Shown here piece by piece: positions 9,552 through 19,023 of a DNA stretch of 64,000 bases. Positions within the stretch are counted from its first letter, which is position 1, and each line of letters starts with the position of its first letter. This DNA is from Siderastrea radians (Eukaryota > Cnidaria > Anthozoa > Scleractinia > Rhizangiidae). The stretch is from NCBI GenBank assembly GCA_964017195.1, contig OZ024900.1, positions 26,310,429 to 26,374,428 of the forward strand, in the 5' to 3' direction. Under the pieces are notes generated by a model. The model did not search any database, was not told where the DNA came from, and saw only the letters and a program-made list of their open reading frames with translations. The position numbers were made by a program, and so were the translations under genes.

Positions 9552-9950
9552 ATGGCTGTCTGCACAGATCAACATGCGATCTCACAAGACAACCAAACAG
9601 AGAATGTATTATTAAATCAGCAAGAAATCCCACAAGACTTGCTGAAAGTTCAACGAGAAATCTCAGAAGAATGGCCAAAAAAAGAAAGCTTTAAAAAAAG
9701 AGAAATTTTAAAATGGAGAAATATTTCAGACGATGTTGTATACAAAATTAAAAAAGTTTCACACCGGGAAAGTAAATATGGGATTTCAGCTATTTTAACT
9801 TTAAAAACAAAATGTGGAAAAGAAATTCTTGTATGGGCTCCTAAACGCCTTGCTGAAGATCTTGAAGATGACTCTTATCAATTTGTTTATAAAATAGGTC
9901 TCAAAACGTCCGCTGACGGTAATGAATATTTTGATTATGAATTAATGTAA
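9552..9950 (+). CDS. OB-like small protein of the Polinton-like element
   Basis: 132 codons from ATG 9552. After a polar N-terminus the conserved-looking part begins 'ILKWRNISDDVVYKIKKV' and continues 'YGISAILTLKTKCGKEILVW' and 'APKRLAEDL'. This alternation of strands, with a K-W start and a late W-A-x-K-R-L motif, resembles a small OB-fold-like family found with cnidarian mobile elements. A single-stranded DNA-binding role would fit but is inference. The frame is intact and Lys-rich like its neighbours. Confidence 0.45.
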   Translation: MAVCTDQHAISQDNQTENVLLNQQEIPQDLLKVQREISEEWPKKESFKKREILKWRNISDDVVYKIKKVSHRESKYGISAILTLKTKCGKEILVWAPKRLAEDLEDDSYQFVYKIGLKTSADGNEYFDYELM

Positions 9951-10083
9951 GCAACAGAGACCATAATATATTTAAATAATAGCTTCTACATTCCTGAAGG
10001 CTTGAAAATTTTAAGACCAAGAGTGTTTTAAGAAGTTTAACTGTATTTTTTTTTCAAACTTGACTTCCCCCCCCAAAAAAAAA

Positions 10084-10153
10084 CTGTCTAACGCGTTAGA
10101 CAGACAATTGAAAGTCAAAAACTGTCTAACGCGTTAGACAGACAATTGAAAGC
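10084..10153. repeat. Two 38-bp direct repeats, each with a perfect 20-bp palindrome
   Basis: ctgtctaacgcgttagacag is self-complementary over all 20 bases and occurs at 10084-10103 and again at 10122-10141. Each copy is followed by acaattgaaag, so the unit is 38 bp. The palindrome has an MluI site at its centre. It lies in the 280-bp gap between two convergent genes of the Polinton-like element. Confidence 0.9.
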
Positions 10154-10231
10154 GTCTGTATTTATATTCTATTGCTAAGGGGGTTTCCCTTCAAAGTTGT
10201 ATGAGAATATAAATTACGTCATCTGTGGGTT

Positions 10232-10621
10232 TCACCGAACCGTGAAGTCACGCTCCGTAAACACAACTAAGGGAATGTGGTTCTCTTGCCATATATCAGT
10301 GCAATACTTAACTAGAGTTATATCATAGATCGGGACAGAGATGGTTATTTCATGTAAGATTTCTTCTTGTTTATAACAAGGGTAACAACACCCTCCACAA
10401 CAACAATGCATATAGGCAACACACACTATAATATGTACAAGCCGCTCCATTTCAGGACAGAAAGGTTGTATTAAAAACTCATCGTGAACCAGGTTCCAAC
10501 CCAAAGCCGCTCGCTCTCTCAGTTTTATGGCGAGGTAATGTTTGTAAATTATCTCACGTAACTCTGGTGGTAGGTTTTGTATTGCTTCAATAACCTGACA
10601 GTTGTTGAATCCGGCAGCCAT
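10232..10621 (-). CDS. Cys-rich protein with F-box-like N-terminus
   Basis: 130 codons from the ATG at 10621 (good context, atcgatggctgcc; the open frame begins three codons earlier without ATG). Residues about 15-30, 'IQNLPPELREIIYKHYLA', look like an F-box first helix. Next come 'GWNLVHDEF' and a Cys cluster, 'CVAYMHCCCGGCCYPCYKQE', that could bind zinc. I recall similar small proteins next to cnidarian mobile elements, none with a proven role. A viral adaptor redirecting a ubiquitin ligase is a plausible inference. It is convergent with the OB-like gene, and its upstream side meets minisatellite DNA. Confidence 0.5.
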   Translation of the reverse strand: MAAGFNNCQVIEAIQNLPPELREIIYKHYLAIKLRERAALGWNLVHDEFLIQPFCPEMERLVHIIVCVAYMHCCCGGCCYPCYKQEEILHEITISVPIYDITLVKYCTDIWQENHIPLVVFTERDFTVR

Positions 10622-10710
10622 CGATATCAAATTTGACTCACAAATATCTAATCAGATAAAAAAAAATTTTTGTGTGTGTGATCGGTACATACACATTCCA
10701 CATTCCACGG

Positions 10711-10830
10711 TACATACACCAAACGTACATACAGCAAACGTACATACCAAACGTACATAAAACAAACGTACATACAGCAAACGTACATACACCAAACGTA
10801 CATACACCAAACGTACGTACACGCATGTAT
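10711..10830. repeat. 16-bp minisatellite (acgtacatacaccaaa)
   Basis: About seven imperfect copies of acgtacatacaccaaa, with variants such as catacagcaaacg and cataaaacaaacg. It lies between the Cys-rich gene and the larger minisatellite. The open minus frames over it (Met-Tyr-Val-rich) are by-products of the repeat. Confidence 0.85.
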
Positions 10831-11011
10831 TTGCATGCAACGGTTGTAAACAAGACAGTTGTACTGTGTAAATTCGTCACAAGCAAAGTTTGAATAAAAG
10901 CGAAGCTGAAATTCGAATATTCAATTCTTCGTTCAGATATATTTGACTTTGGAGAACTTTTGTAGCCATATGAATTTTTGTCATTAAGAATCTTTGGCAT
11001 AATTATTATAC

Positions 11012-12905
11012 AGGGGTATACAAGGGTAAGCAGGGGTATACAAGGGTATTCAAGGGTAAACATGGGTATACAAGTGTAAACAGGGGTATACAAGGGTAAA
11101 CAGGGGTATACAAGGGTATTCAAGGGTACACAAGGGTAAACAGGGGTATACAAGGGTAAACAGGAATATACAAGGGTATTCAAGGGTATACAAGGGTAAA
11201 CAGGGGTATACAAAGGTATTCAAGGGTAAACATGGGTATACAAGGGTAAACATGGGTATATAAGGGTAAACATGGGTATACAAGGGAAACAGGGATATAC
11301 AAGGGTAAGCAGGGAAATACAAGGGTATTCAAGAGTAAACATGGGTATACAAGGGTAAACAGGGGTATACAAGAGTAAACAGGGGTAAACAAGAGTAAAC
11401 AGGGGTATACAAGGGTAAACAGGGGTATACAAGGGTAAACAGGGGTATACAAGGGTATTCAAGGGTATACAAGGGTAAACAGGGGTATACAAGGGTAACA
11501 TGGGTATACAAGGTAAACAGGTGTATGCAAGGGTAAACATGGTTATAAAAGGTTAAACATGGGTATACAAGGTTAACCAGGGGTATACAAGGGTAAACAG
11601 GGGTATACAGGGGTAAACAGGGGTATACAAGGGTATTCAAGGGTATACAAAGGTTAAACAGGAGTACACAAGGGTAAACAGGGGTATACAAGGGTATTCA
11701 AGGGTATACAAGGGTAAACAGGGGTATACAAGGGTAAACAGGGGTATACAAGGGTAAACAGGGGTATACAAGGGTATTCAAGGGTAAACATGGGTATACA
11801 AGGGTAAACAGGGGTATATAAGGGTAAACATGGGTATACCAGGGAAACAGGGGTATACAAGGGTAAGCAGGGGTATACAAGGGTATTCAAGGGTAAACAT
11901 GGGTATACAAGTGTAAACAGGGGTATACAAGGGTAAACAGGGGTATACAAGGGTATTCAAGGGTACACAAGGGTAAACAGGGGTATACAAGGGTAAACAG
12001 GAATATACAAGGGTAAACAGGGGTATACAAGGGTATTCAAGGGTACACAAGGGTAAACAGGGGTATACAAGGGTAAACAGGAATATACAAGGGTATTCAA
12101 GGGCATACAAGGGTAAACAGGGGTATACAAGGGTAAACAGGGGTATACAAGGGTATTCAAGGGTATACAAAGGTTAAACAGGAGAACACAAGGGTAAACA
12201 GGGGTATACAAGGGTATTCAAGGGTATACAAGGGTAAACAGGGGTATACAAGGGTAAACAGGGGTATACAAGGGTAAACAGGGGTATACAAGGGTATTCA
12301 AGGGTAAACATGGGTATACAAGAGTAAACAGGGGTATATAAGGGTAAACATGGGTATACCAGGGAAACAGGGGTATACAAGGGTAAGCAGGGGTATACAA
12401 GGGTATTCAAGGGTAAACATGGGTATACAAGTGTAAACAGGGGTATACAAGGGTAAACAGGGGTATACAAGGGTATTCAAGGGTATACAAGGGTAAACAG
12501 GGGTATACAAGGGTATTCAAGGGTAAACATGGGTATACAAGGGTAAACATGGGTATATAAGGGTAAACATGGGTATACAAGGGAAACAGGGATATACAAG
12601 GGTAAGCAGGGAAATACAAGGGTATTCAAGAGTAAACATGGGTATACAAGGGTAAACAGGGGTATACAAGAGTAAACAGGGGTAAACAAGAGTAAACAGG
12701 GGTATACAAGGGTAAACAGGGGTATACAAGGGTATTCAAGGGTATACAAGGGTAAACAGGGGTATACAAGGGTAACATGGGTATACAAGGTAAACAGGTG
12801 TATGCAAGGGTAAACATGGTTGTAAAAGGTTAAACATGGGTATACAAGGTTAACCAGGGGTATACAAGGGTAAACAGGGGTATACAGGGGTATTCAAGGG
12901 TAAAC
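11012..12905. repeat. 20-bp minisatellite, left block
   Basis: Head-to-tail copies of caagggtaaacaggggtata with a 10-bp sub-period (gggta-a/t-aca-a/g). Variants are not random: a group with agggaaatacaagg at 11311 recurs at 12608 (shift 1,297), and aggttaaacagga at 11651 recurs at 12171 (shift 520). Long multi-unit blocks were therefore duplicated inside the array. One strand lacks stops in all frames over hundreds of bases, giving long Tyr-Pro-Cys-Leu reading frames that are not genes. Confidence 0.95.
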
Positions 12906-12924
12906 AAGAAAAGCCCCAGGAGCA

Positions 12925-13120
12925 TTACCCCGCCGTCCCCCCCCCTGCTGTAAAAGATATTATGGTCACTCAAGATACACGCTGTAGCCTTTGTAGCAAA
13001 AGACGCGACGAGTATGTTTGGCCGAACAAAAATCGGAGGTCTGGGGCAAGTGACTACCAAAAAAATGGAAAATAATAAAAAAAACGGGTATTACTAGACC
13101 CCGTCCTGACGGCGGGGTAA
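12925..13120. mobile_element. 196-bp inverted-repeat insertion in the minisatellite
   Basis: A non-repeat stretch inside the minisatellite, bounded by perfect 13-bp inverted repeats: ttaccccgccgtc at 12925-12937 and gacggcggggtaa at 13108-13120. No ORF of note. Size and ends suit a MITE, perhaps fused from pieces, since the right end also folds on itself (ccccgtc/gacggcgggg). A target duplication is not clear because the flanks are repetitive. Confidence 0.6.
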
Positions 13121-14555
13121 CAAGGGTATACAAGGGTAAACAGGGGTATACAAGGGTAAACGGGGGTATACAAGGCTATACAAGGGTAAACAGGCGTATA
13201 CAGGGGTAAACAGGCGTATACAAGCGTAGACAGGGGTATACAAGGGTAGACAGGGGTAGTCAAGGGTAAACAGGAGTATACAAGGGTAGACAGGGGTATA
13301 CAAGGAGGTATACAAGGGGGTATACAAGGGGTAAACAGGGGTATACAAGGGTAGACAGGGGTATACAAGGGTAAACAGGCGTATACAAGGGTAAACAGGG
13401 GTATACAAGGGTATTCAAGGGTATACAAGGGTATTCAAGGGTATACAAAAGTAACCAGGGGTATACAAGGGTATTCAAGGGCATACAAGGGTAAACAGGG
13501 ATATACAAGGGTAAACATGGGTATAAAAAGTTAAACATGGGTATACAAGGGTAAACAGGGGTATACAAGGGTATTCAAGGGTAAACAGGAGTGTACAAGG
13601 GTAAACAGGGGTATACAAGGGTAAACAGGGGTATACAAGGGTATTCAAGGGTATACAAAGATAAACAGGGATATACAAGAGTAAACATGGGTATAAAAGG
13701 TTAAACATGGGTATACAATGGTAAACAGGGGTATGCAAAGGTATTCAAGGGTAAACAGGAGTATACAAGGGTAAACAGGGGTATACAAGGGTAAACAGGG
13801 GTATACAAGGGTATTCAAGGGTATACAAGGGTACACAGGGGTATACAAGGGTATTCAAGGGTAAACAGGAGTATACAAGGGTAAACAGGAGTATACAAGG
13901 GTAAACAGGAGTATACAAGGGTAAACAGGGGTATACAAGGGTAAACAGGGTATACAAGGGTATTACAAGAGTAAACAGGGGTATACAAGGGTATACAAGG
14001 GTAAACAGGCGTATACAGGGGTAAACAGGCGTATACAAACGTATACAAGGGTAGACAGGGGTAGTCAAGGGAAAACAGGGGAATACAAGGGTAGACAGGG
14101 GTATACAAGGGTAGACAGGGGTAGTCAAGGGTAAACAGGCGTATACAAGGGTAGACAGGGGTATTCAAGGGTGAATAGGGGTATACAAGGGTAAAAAGGG
14201 GTATACAAGGGTAGACAGGGGTAGTCAAGGGTAAACAGGGGTATACAAGGGTAAACAGGGGTATACAAGGGTAGACAGGGGTATTCAAGGGTAAACAGGG
14301 GTATACAAGGGTAAACAGGGGTATACAGGGGTAGACAGGGGTATACAAGGGTAAACAGGCGTATACAAGGGTAAACAGGGGTATACAAGGGTATTCAAGG
14401 GTAAACAAAAGTAACCAGGGGTATACAAGGGTAAACAAAAGTAACCAGGGGTATACAGGCGCATACAAGGGTAAACAGGCGTATACAAGGGTAAACATGG
14501 GTATAGAAGGGTATTCAAGGGTATACAAGGGTATTTAAAGTATACAGGGGGTGTA
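13121..14555. repeat. 20-bp minisatellite, right block
   Basis: The same family resumes after the insertion, with more variants: gtagacagg, gtattcaagg, gtagtcaagg and gtaaccagg. The block runs up to the truncated 5' edge of a Gypsy element at about 14555-14570, so the satellite either expanded against the element or replaced its 5' part. Confidence 0.93.
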
Positions 14556-14570
14556 TTGCTTATATAGCCA

Positions 14571-15075
14571 ATGCATCCATGGCATTCTCCCGTGGAGCAT
14601 ATACCGGCGAAAACATGCAATTTCTGTGATTGTATGTGCGACTCCATTCTTCGTGACCGAATCGTCCTTGGCGTACGAGACAAACATACCCGCAAACAAC
14701 TACTGCAGGAAAGGAAACTAGATCTAAAGAAGTGTATTGACATCTGCAGAAGCACTGAAGCTACAAATTCGCAATTGAAAACAATTTCTGCAGCACAGAG
14801 CGAGGATGTACATGGTATGAAAGACAAATGACAGCTGCCGAAGAGACGTTTTGACAGGTCGAAGAAAAACCGGATATTAGTAGAGAAGCTTGGAAAAACA
14901 TGCAAATTTTGTGGTCAAATTCACGTTTTCGAAAGAGGCAAGTGTCCTGCGTGGGGAGCCACACGTGCTAAATGTAAAGGAAGAAATCATTTCGCCTCAA
15001 AATGCAACAGTAAAGTCAACAGTCTGAGAGAAGAATCCGATGAATCTGAAGAAAGCGACATAGAATACATCACAA
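14571..15075 (+). pseudogene. Gypsy gag C-terminus with Cys knuckles
   Basis: One frame with a single TGA at 14829. It carries 'RDRIVLGVRDKHTRKQLLQE', typical of Mag-clade Gag, then two Cys-His knuckles: 'CKFCGQIHVFERGKC' and a damaged second one ending 'GRNHFASKC'. The knuckles bind genomic RNA in the particle. Confidence 0.75.
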
Positions 15076-15452
15076 GCATTACAGACCGACCGGAAGTGGT
15101 ACATGCAATTAAGAAAGAAGATTACCCGAAAGATTTCTACACTGAAATGGTTGTTGCAAAGAAACCTGAGAAATTCCAAGTTGACAGCGGTGCTTCAGTT
15201 AATGTAGTTCCCGCCGAGCTTGCTCCAGACGAGCCACTCAAGCGCACAACGAAGACACTGCGAATGTGGAATGATACGACATTGCAGCCTCTCGGGTCCT
15301 GTCGCACCATTCTTCAAAACCCGAAGAACGCAAAGAAGTTCTCAGTGGAATTCTTAGTTGTGGAAAAACAACTAACACCAATCATAGGAGCGCGGGCATC
15401 CCAGCAAATGGGCCTAATCACTGTCAATGCAGAAAATTTCAAGATTGCATAA
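15076..15452 (+). pseudogene. Gypsy aspartic protease
   Basis: The active-site triad is visible as 'FQVDSGASVNVVP', and a hydrophobic-hydrophobic-Gly stretch 'PIIGARASQQMGLI' marks the second half. It continues in the same frame as gag and RT, separated from RT by one TAA at 15450-15452. The protease cuts the Gag-Pol polyprotein. Confidence 0.8.
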
Positions 15453-15464
15453 CCACCCCACCGG

Positions 15465-16565
15465 ATGAGGTCAGCAGTCAACACTCTCAATACAACTGAA
15501 GAAATTGTCAAGCATTACCTTGAGGTGTTCCAACGAGAATTAGGAACGCTACCCGGAACGGTGCATTTAGAAGTTGATCAAAACATAACTCCCGTTGTTG
15601 CGCCACCTAGACGTGTACCAGCTTCACTCAAGGGCCAGCTGAAGCAGGAACTGGACCGTCTACAAGAAATAGGTGTTATCACTCCAGTAGATGAGCCCAC
15701 CCAATGGGTCAGCGGCTTAGCTGTGGCAGTTAAGAAGACTGGAGCTTTGAGGATCTCCCTAGACCCCAGACCGTTAAATACAGCACTTAGGAGAAAGAGA
15801 TATCAGCTACCTGTTCTAGAGGACATACTTCCTGAGCTATCTGAAGCACGAATCTTTTCCACGGTCGATCTCAAGTCTGGTTACTGGTATTGTGTCCTGG
15901 GACCGGAATCAAGTTCCCTTACAACATGCGCCACTCCCTATGGCAGATACCGTTGGTGTCGTCTACCTCTTGGCCTATCCGCATCGTCGGAGATATTCCA
16001 GAAACATCTACACCATGCCCTAGAGAACCTGGAAGGCGTTCTGTGTATTGCAGACGACATCCTGGTCTGTGGAAAGGGACAGAATGACGACGAAGCCACT
16101 TCAAATCATGACGAGAACAGGGAGAAGCTACAGCAAAGATGTCTAGATTACGGCATAGTTCTGAATGTAGACAAGATGAAACTGCGCCAGAAAGAGGTTC
16201 CTTACATGGGTCACCTGTTATCGAGTGATGGTCTGAAACCTGACCCCGCTAAGGTGGAGGCCGTAACCAAAATGCCGAGACCAGAAGATGTCGAAGGAGT
16301 TCAAAGGCTGAATGGCTTCGTGAACTACTTAGCGAAGTTCCTTCCCAAGCTTTCGGAAATCATGGAGCCTATACGTCGCCTGACGAGAAAAGACACACAA
16401 TGGCACTGTTTCGAGGAGCAGGACAGCGCATTCCAGAAAATACAACACATGGTCACACAAGCTCCAGTGCTGAGCTATTATGACCCCTGCAGTGAGCTTA
16501 CCATCCATGCGAGTCAAGGTGGCCTCGGAGCAGCTTTACTACAGAATAGCCGGCCCATTGAGTAG
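15465..16565 (+). pseudogene. Gypsy reverse transcriptase
   Basis: An RT of about 366 codons. Motifs: 'FSTVDLKSGYW' with the first Asp, 'RLPLGLSASSEIFQKHL', the catalytic pair in 'CIADDILVCGKG', and the thumb/connection 'YMGHLLSSDGLKPDPAKVEA' and 'LNGFVNYLAKFLPKLSEIM'. The motifs are intact within this segment. The frame ends at a TAG at 16563 inside the RNase H start ('PIE' then stop). Confidence 0.88.
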
Positions 16566-16760
16566 GCAAGCCGAGCACTAACAGAGACAGAGAAACGATA
16601 CGCGCAAATTGAAAAAGAGATGCTGGCTATCGTCTTCTCTCTTCAACGATTTAACCAGTATACATTTGGTCGCCATGTCAATGTGGAAAGTGACCATAAG
16701 CCACTAGAAATAATTCTTCTTAAACCACTCTCACGCGCACTGCGACGATTGCAGTCATGA
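16566..16760 (+). pseudogene. Gypsy RNase H
   Basis: The same frame as RT after its stop: 'TETEKRYAQIEKEMLAIVF' carries the RNase H Glu and 'VESDHKPLEII' carries the Asp. Three consecutive TGA codons at about 16758 end the frame, and the text continues one base over ('RLQKYDFTVHYERGK'). Confidence 0.75.
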
Positions 16761-17680
16761 TGATGAGGCTGCAGAAATATGACTTCACAGTCCACTACGA
16801 GCGCGGCAAAAACATGCACCTGGCCGACACGTTGTCGCGAGCGTTCCTTCCGTTTGAATGTGATGATGAGGACGACCTGGAGTTTGTGAATATGGTCAAT
16901 TACTTACCAATTTCCGACGAGCACATCGATGACATTAAGGCTGAAACTCGGAAAGATCAATCCTTACGAAGTTTATCTGAAATCATTCTAAAAGGCTGGC
17001 CAGAAGAAAAGAAACTTGCCCCTGAACTGGCTCACCCATATTTTGATATGAGGGATGAGTTGACTCTTCAAGATGGGTTGATTTTCAAAGCAAATGCTGT
17101 GGTGATCTCTAAGAACCTTCGTGCAGACATGAAAGCAAGAATTCATTCCTTCCATTTAGGAGCAGAGTCGTGTCTACGAAGAGCACGTGAATGTATCTAC
17201 TGGCCCGGAATGTCGGCTGAAATCAAGAATACATCTCAGCATGCGAGATATGCAGGGAGTTCGATACAACCTCGCAACCCAATGAGTCCTTGATGAGCCA
17301 TGAGGTCCCCTCTCGCCCCTGGGAGGGTAGGCGCTGATATCTTTACCCTGCATGACAAAGACTATTTGGTTACTATCGACTACTACAGCAACTATTGGGA
17401 GGTAGACAGGTTACCCGACACTAAGGCAAGTACAGCCATCCTGAAACTGAAAAGCTATTTCGCCCGCTATGGAATACCTGACCAAGTCGTGAGCGATAAT
17501 GGCCCACAATTCACCTCGAAAGAGTTTGCGACATTCGCAAAGACCTGGGACTTTGAGCACCTAACCAGCAGTCCCGGAAACAGTAAGGCTAATGGCAAGG
17601 CAGAGTCTGGCGTAAAGACAGCTAAGCGTTTCTTGCAGAAGTCTATCAGGGCTGGGACAGATCCGTACCTGGCCAATTGA
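16757..17680 (+). pseudogene. Gypsy integrase, zinc-binding and catalytic core
   Basis: RNase H end ('MHLADTLSRAFLP'), then the H2C2 zinc domain ('HSFHLGAESCLRRARECIYW'), whose Cys pair is readable only in another frame near 17240. A second shift near 17325 restores the frame for the core: 'VGADIFTLHDKDYLV' with Asp 1, 'VVSDNGPQFTSKEF' with Asp 2, and 'NGKAESGVKTAKRF' with the Glu. The core triad is present, but the protein is broken. Confidence 0.82.
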
Positions 17681-17689
17681 AACAGCGCC

Positions 17690-18086
17690 AACGGGCCAAG
17701 CCAAGTATTACAACAGAAACACAAAAGTTCTACCAACGCTGAGTGAGGGGGATGTGGTACGAATGAAACCCTTCAAGCTAGGTGCCAAGTCGTGGCCAAA
17801 GGCCCAAGTAACGGCAAGATTAGATGAACGGTCATACACGATGGAGACTGAAAATGGAACTGTCTACCGGAGAAATAGGCAGCACCTGAAAAAGACATCA
17901 GAGCCACCAATTCAGCCCATTCAATCAGATCCGGTGGGTGGCTCTAGAACTCCCAATCCAGATGTGCCTAGCATCCCTACCTTACCTGCGGAACCGGTTG
18001 ACAAACCCCTAGGATCGACCTCTTGTGAGAGCAGTACCGATCAGCACCAGAGACCACAGCTTGACAGGAGACCCCGGTGTACCTGA
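17690..18086 (+). pseudogene. Gypsy integrase C-terminal domain
   Basis: After a shift and an apparent deletion following 'DPYLAN', the C-terminal part reads 'EGDVVRMKPFKLGAKSWPKA' and 'YRRNRQHLKKT', an SH3-like DNA-binding tail common to Mag-clade integrases. A Pro/Ser-rich tail follows up to the stop. Confidence 0.7.
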
Positions 18087-18250
18087 AGGACTATGTTTGC
18101 TCATGAATAACCATCCCAACTTGCTAACCCTTTGTTACAGTTCAGAGACTGATCACCGATTGTTTTATTACAAATGTTTTGTTGAGCTTGGACTCTTGAT
18201 TTATCTTGTTTTCAACTGAGTGAAGAACACTTTAATTTTGTTTTTCTTTA

Positions 18251-18425
18251 TGAAACAGAGGATGTTACAATATGCGTATAATAATATAATCATTAACTAG
18301 ATTTAGGATAGAATGACACTTTTGGGTGTAGTGATTTGAGATTAGATGCAATAAATGGAGCTTGAAACAGTATCGTACTTTAAATTCCATTAAACCTTTG
18401 CCTTGTCAATTATTTCGGTGTTGAT
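18251..18425 (+). repeat. Possible 3' LTR of the Gypsy element
   Basis: A purine-rich stretch (gaaacagagga) is followed by tgttacaatatgcg and then, about 110 bases on, an aataaa signal. This is how a polypurine tract and LTR would look. There is no second LTR to compare because the 5' end is lost, so the far boundary is a guess. Confidence 0.3.
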
Positions 18426-18661
18426 ATGTATTGGAGTCTACGTTGCATTAAACATTTTGCTTTGTTAGTTTTTTCTGTGTTTGTGTCGCTTCTTTTTCCA
18501 AAGCTAACCGCTGGTACGCCTTCCAAGGGGTTGTCTAATACCCTTAATTACTCTGTCCCTGGACGGGGTATTTCGGGGCTGCTTCGCGGTTGGTTTTTCC
18601 CCCTTTTCAGCACCGTGTTCACTGGCGCGTTTTTCGTTGTCCTTTTTGTTTCTAGACGCCC

Positions 18662-18852
18662 CCGTGCAAGAAGCCTCGTTATGATTTTCTTCCGGACGAA
18701 GTCTCTCCAGATGTTATCCAATGGTGTAATTGGAAAGGGGAAAACCCTCGCGTTGCATGCCCGATCCCTTCGCCCTACATGGTTTCCGAGGGAATCGCTC
18801 ACGCCACCCCTCAAGATGTTATTTTCCGAGATCCCAGTAGCTTCGTGGCCAG
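18662..18852 (+). pseudogene. DIRS N-terminal coding remnant
   Basis: An uninterrupted stretch of about 63 codons reading 'RYDFLPDEVSPDVIQWCNWK' and 'ATPQDVIFRDPSSFVAR', a style of text common upstream of DIRS RTs. It ends where the palindromic MITE begins, and the RT text resumes after the MITE in a different frame, as expected from an insertion. Confidence 0.5.
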
Positions 18853-18854
18853 GG

Positions 18855-19023
18855 AATAGCCTTTTTCACGGTTACCTTAACTCCTTTGCATTACAATGTT
18901 TTTGAACGTGGATGTGGGCAATTTCGGGCAATTTTGCACTTTTTGCCCGAAATTGCCTCACATCCAGGTGCAAATATATTGTAATGCAAATGAGAAGAGC
19001 TAAACTAACTGTGAAAAGGGCCA
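18855..19023. mobile_element. Palindromic MITE inside the DIRS element
   Basis: Imperfect inverted arms of about 75 bases: left 'gcctttttcacggtta ... gcattacaatg ... ggcaatttcgggc', right its complement ending 'aactgtgaaaagggcc'. The centre is ttttgcactttttg. Its insertion explains the frame change between the DIRS N-terminal remnant and the RT. Target duplication is unclear. Confidence 0.7.

Larger units (their letters stand above)
14565..18250 (+). mobile_element. Degenerate Mag-type Ty3/Gypsy retrotransposon, 5' truncated
   Basis: The order is gag end, protease, RT, RNase H, integrase. The 5' LTR and most of gag are missing and minisatellite abuts the break. Single stops (14829, 15450, 16563), frameshifts (about 16755, 17235, 17325 and 17690) and a deletion in the integrase C-terminus show long inactivity. 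The clade call rests on the gag end ('RDRIVLGVRDKHTRKQLLQE') and the double Cys knuckle. Confidence 0.88.

Noticed and set aside
10084..10153. CRISPR-like direct repeats
   Set aside because: Only two copies, no spacers of regular kind, and the context is a eukaryotic mobile element.
10638..14528. Many long minus-strand frames rich in Tyr-Pro-Cys-Leu-Thr-Val
   Set aside because: They are translations of the 20-bp and 16-bp minisatellites. One strand lacks stop codons by composition, and all three frames are open in turn.
11012..14555. Telomeric or interstitial telomere repeat
   Set aside because: The G-rich unit gggtaaacaggggtata has no TTAGGG runs; it is a minisatellite.
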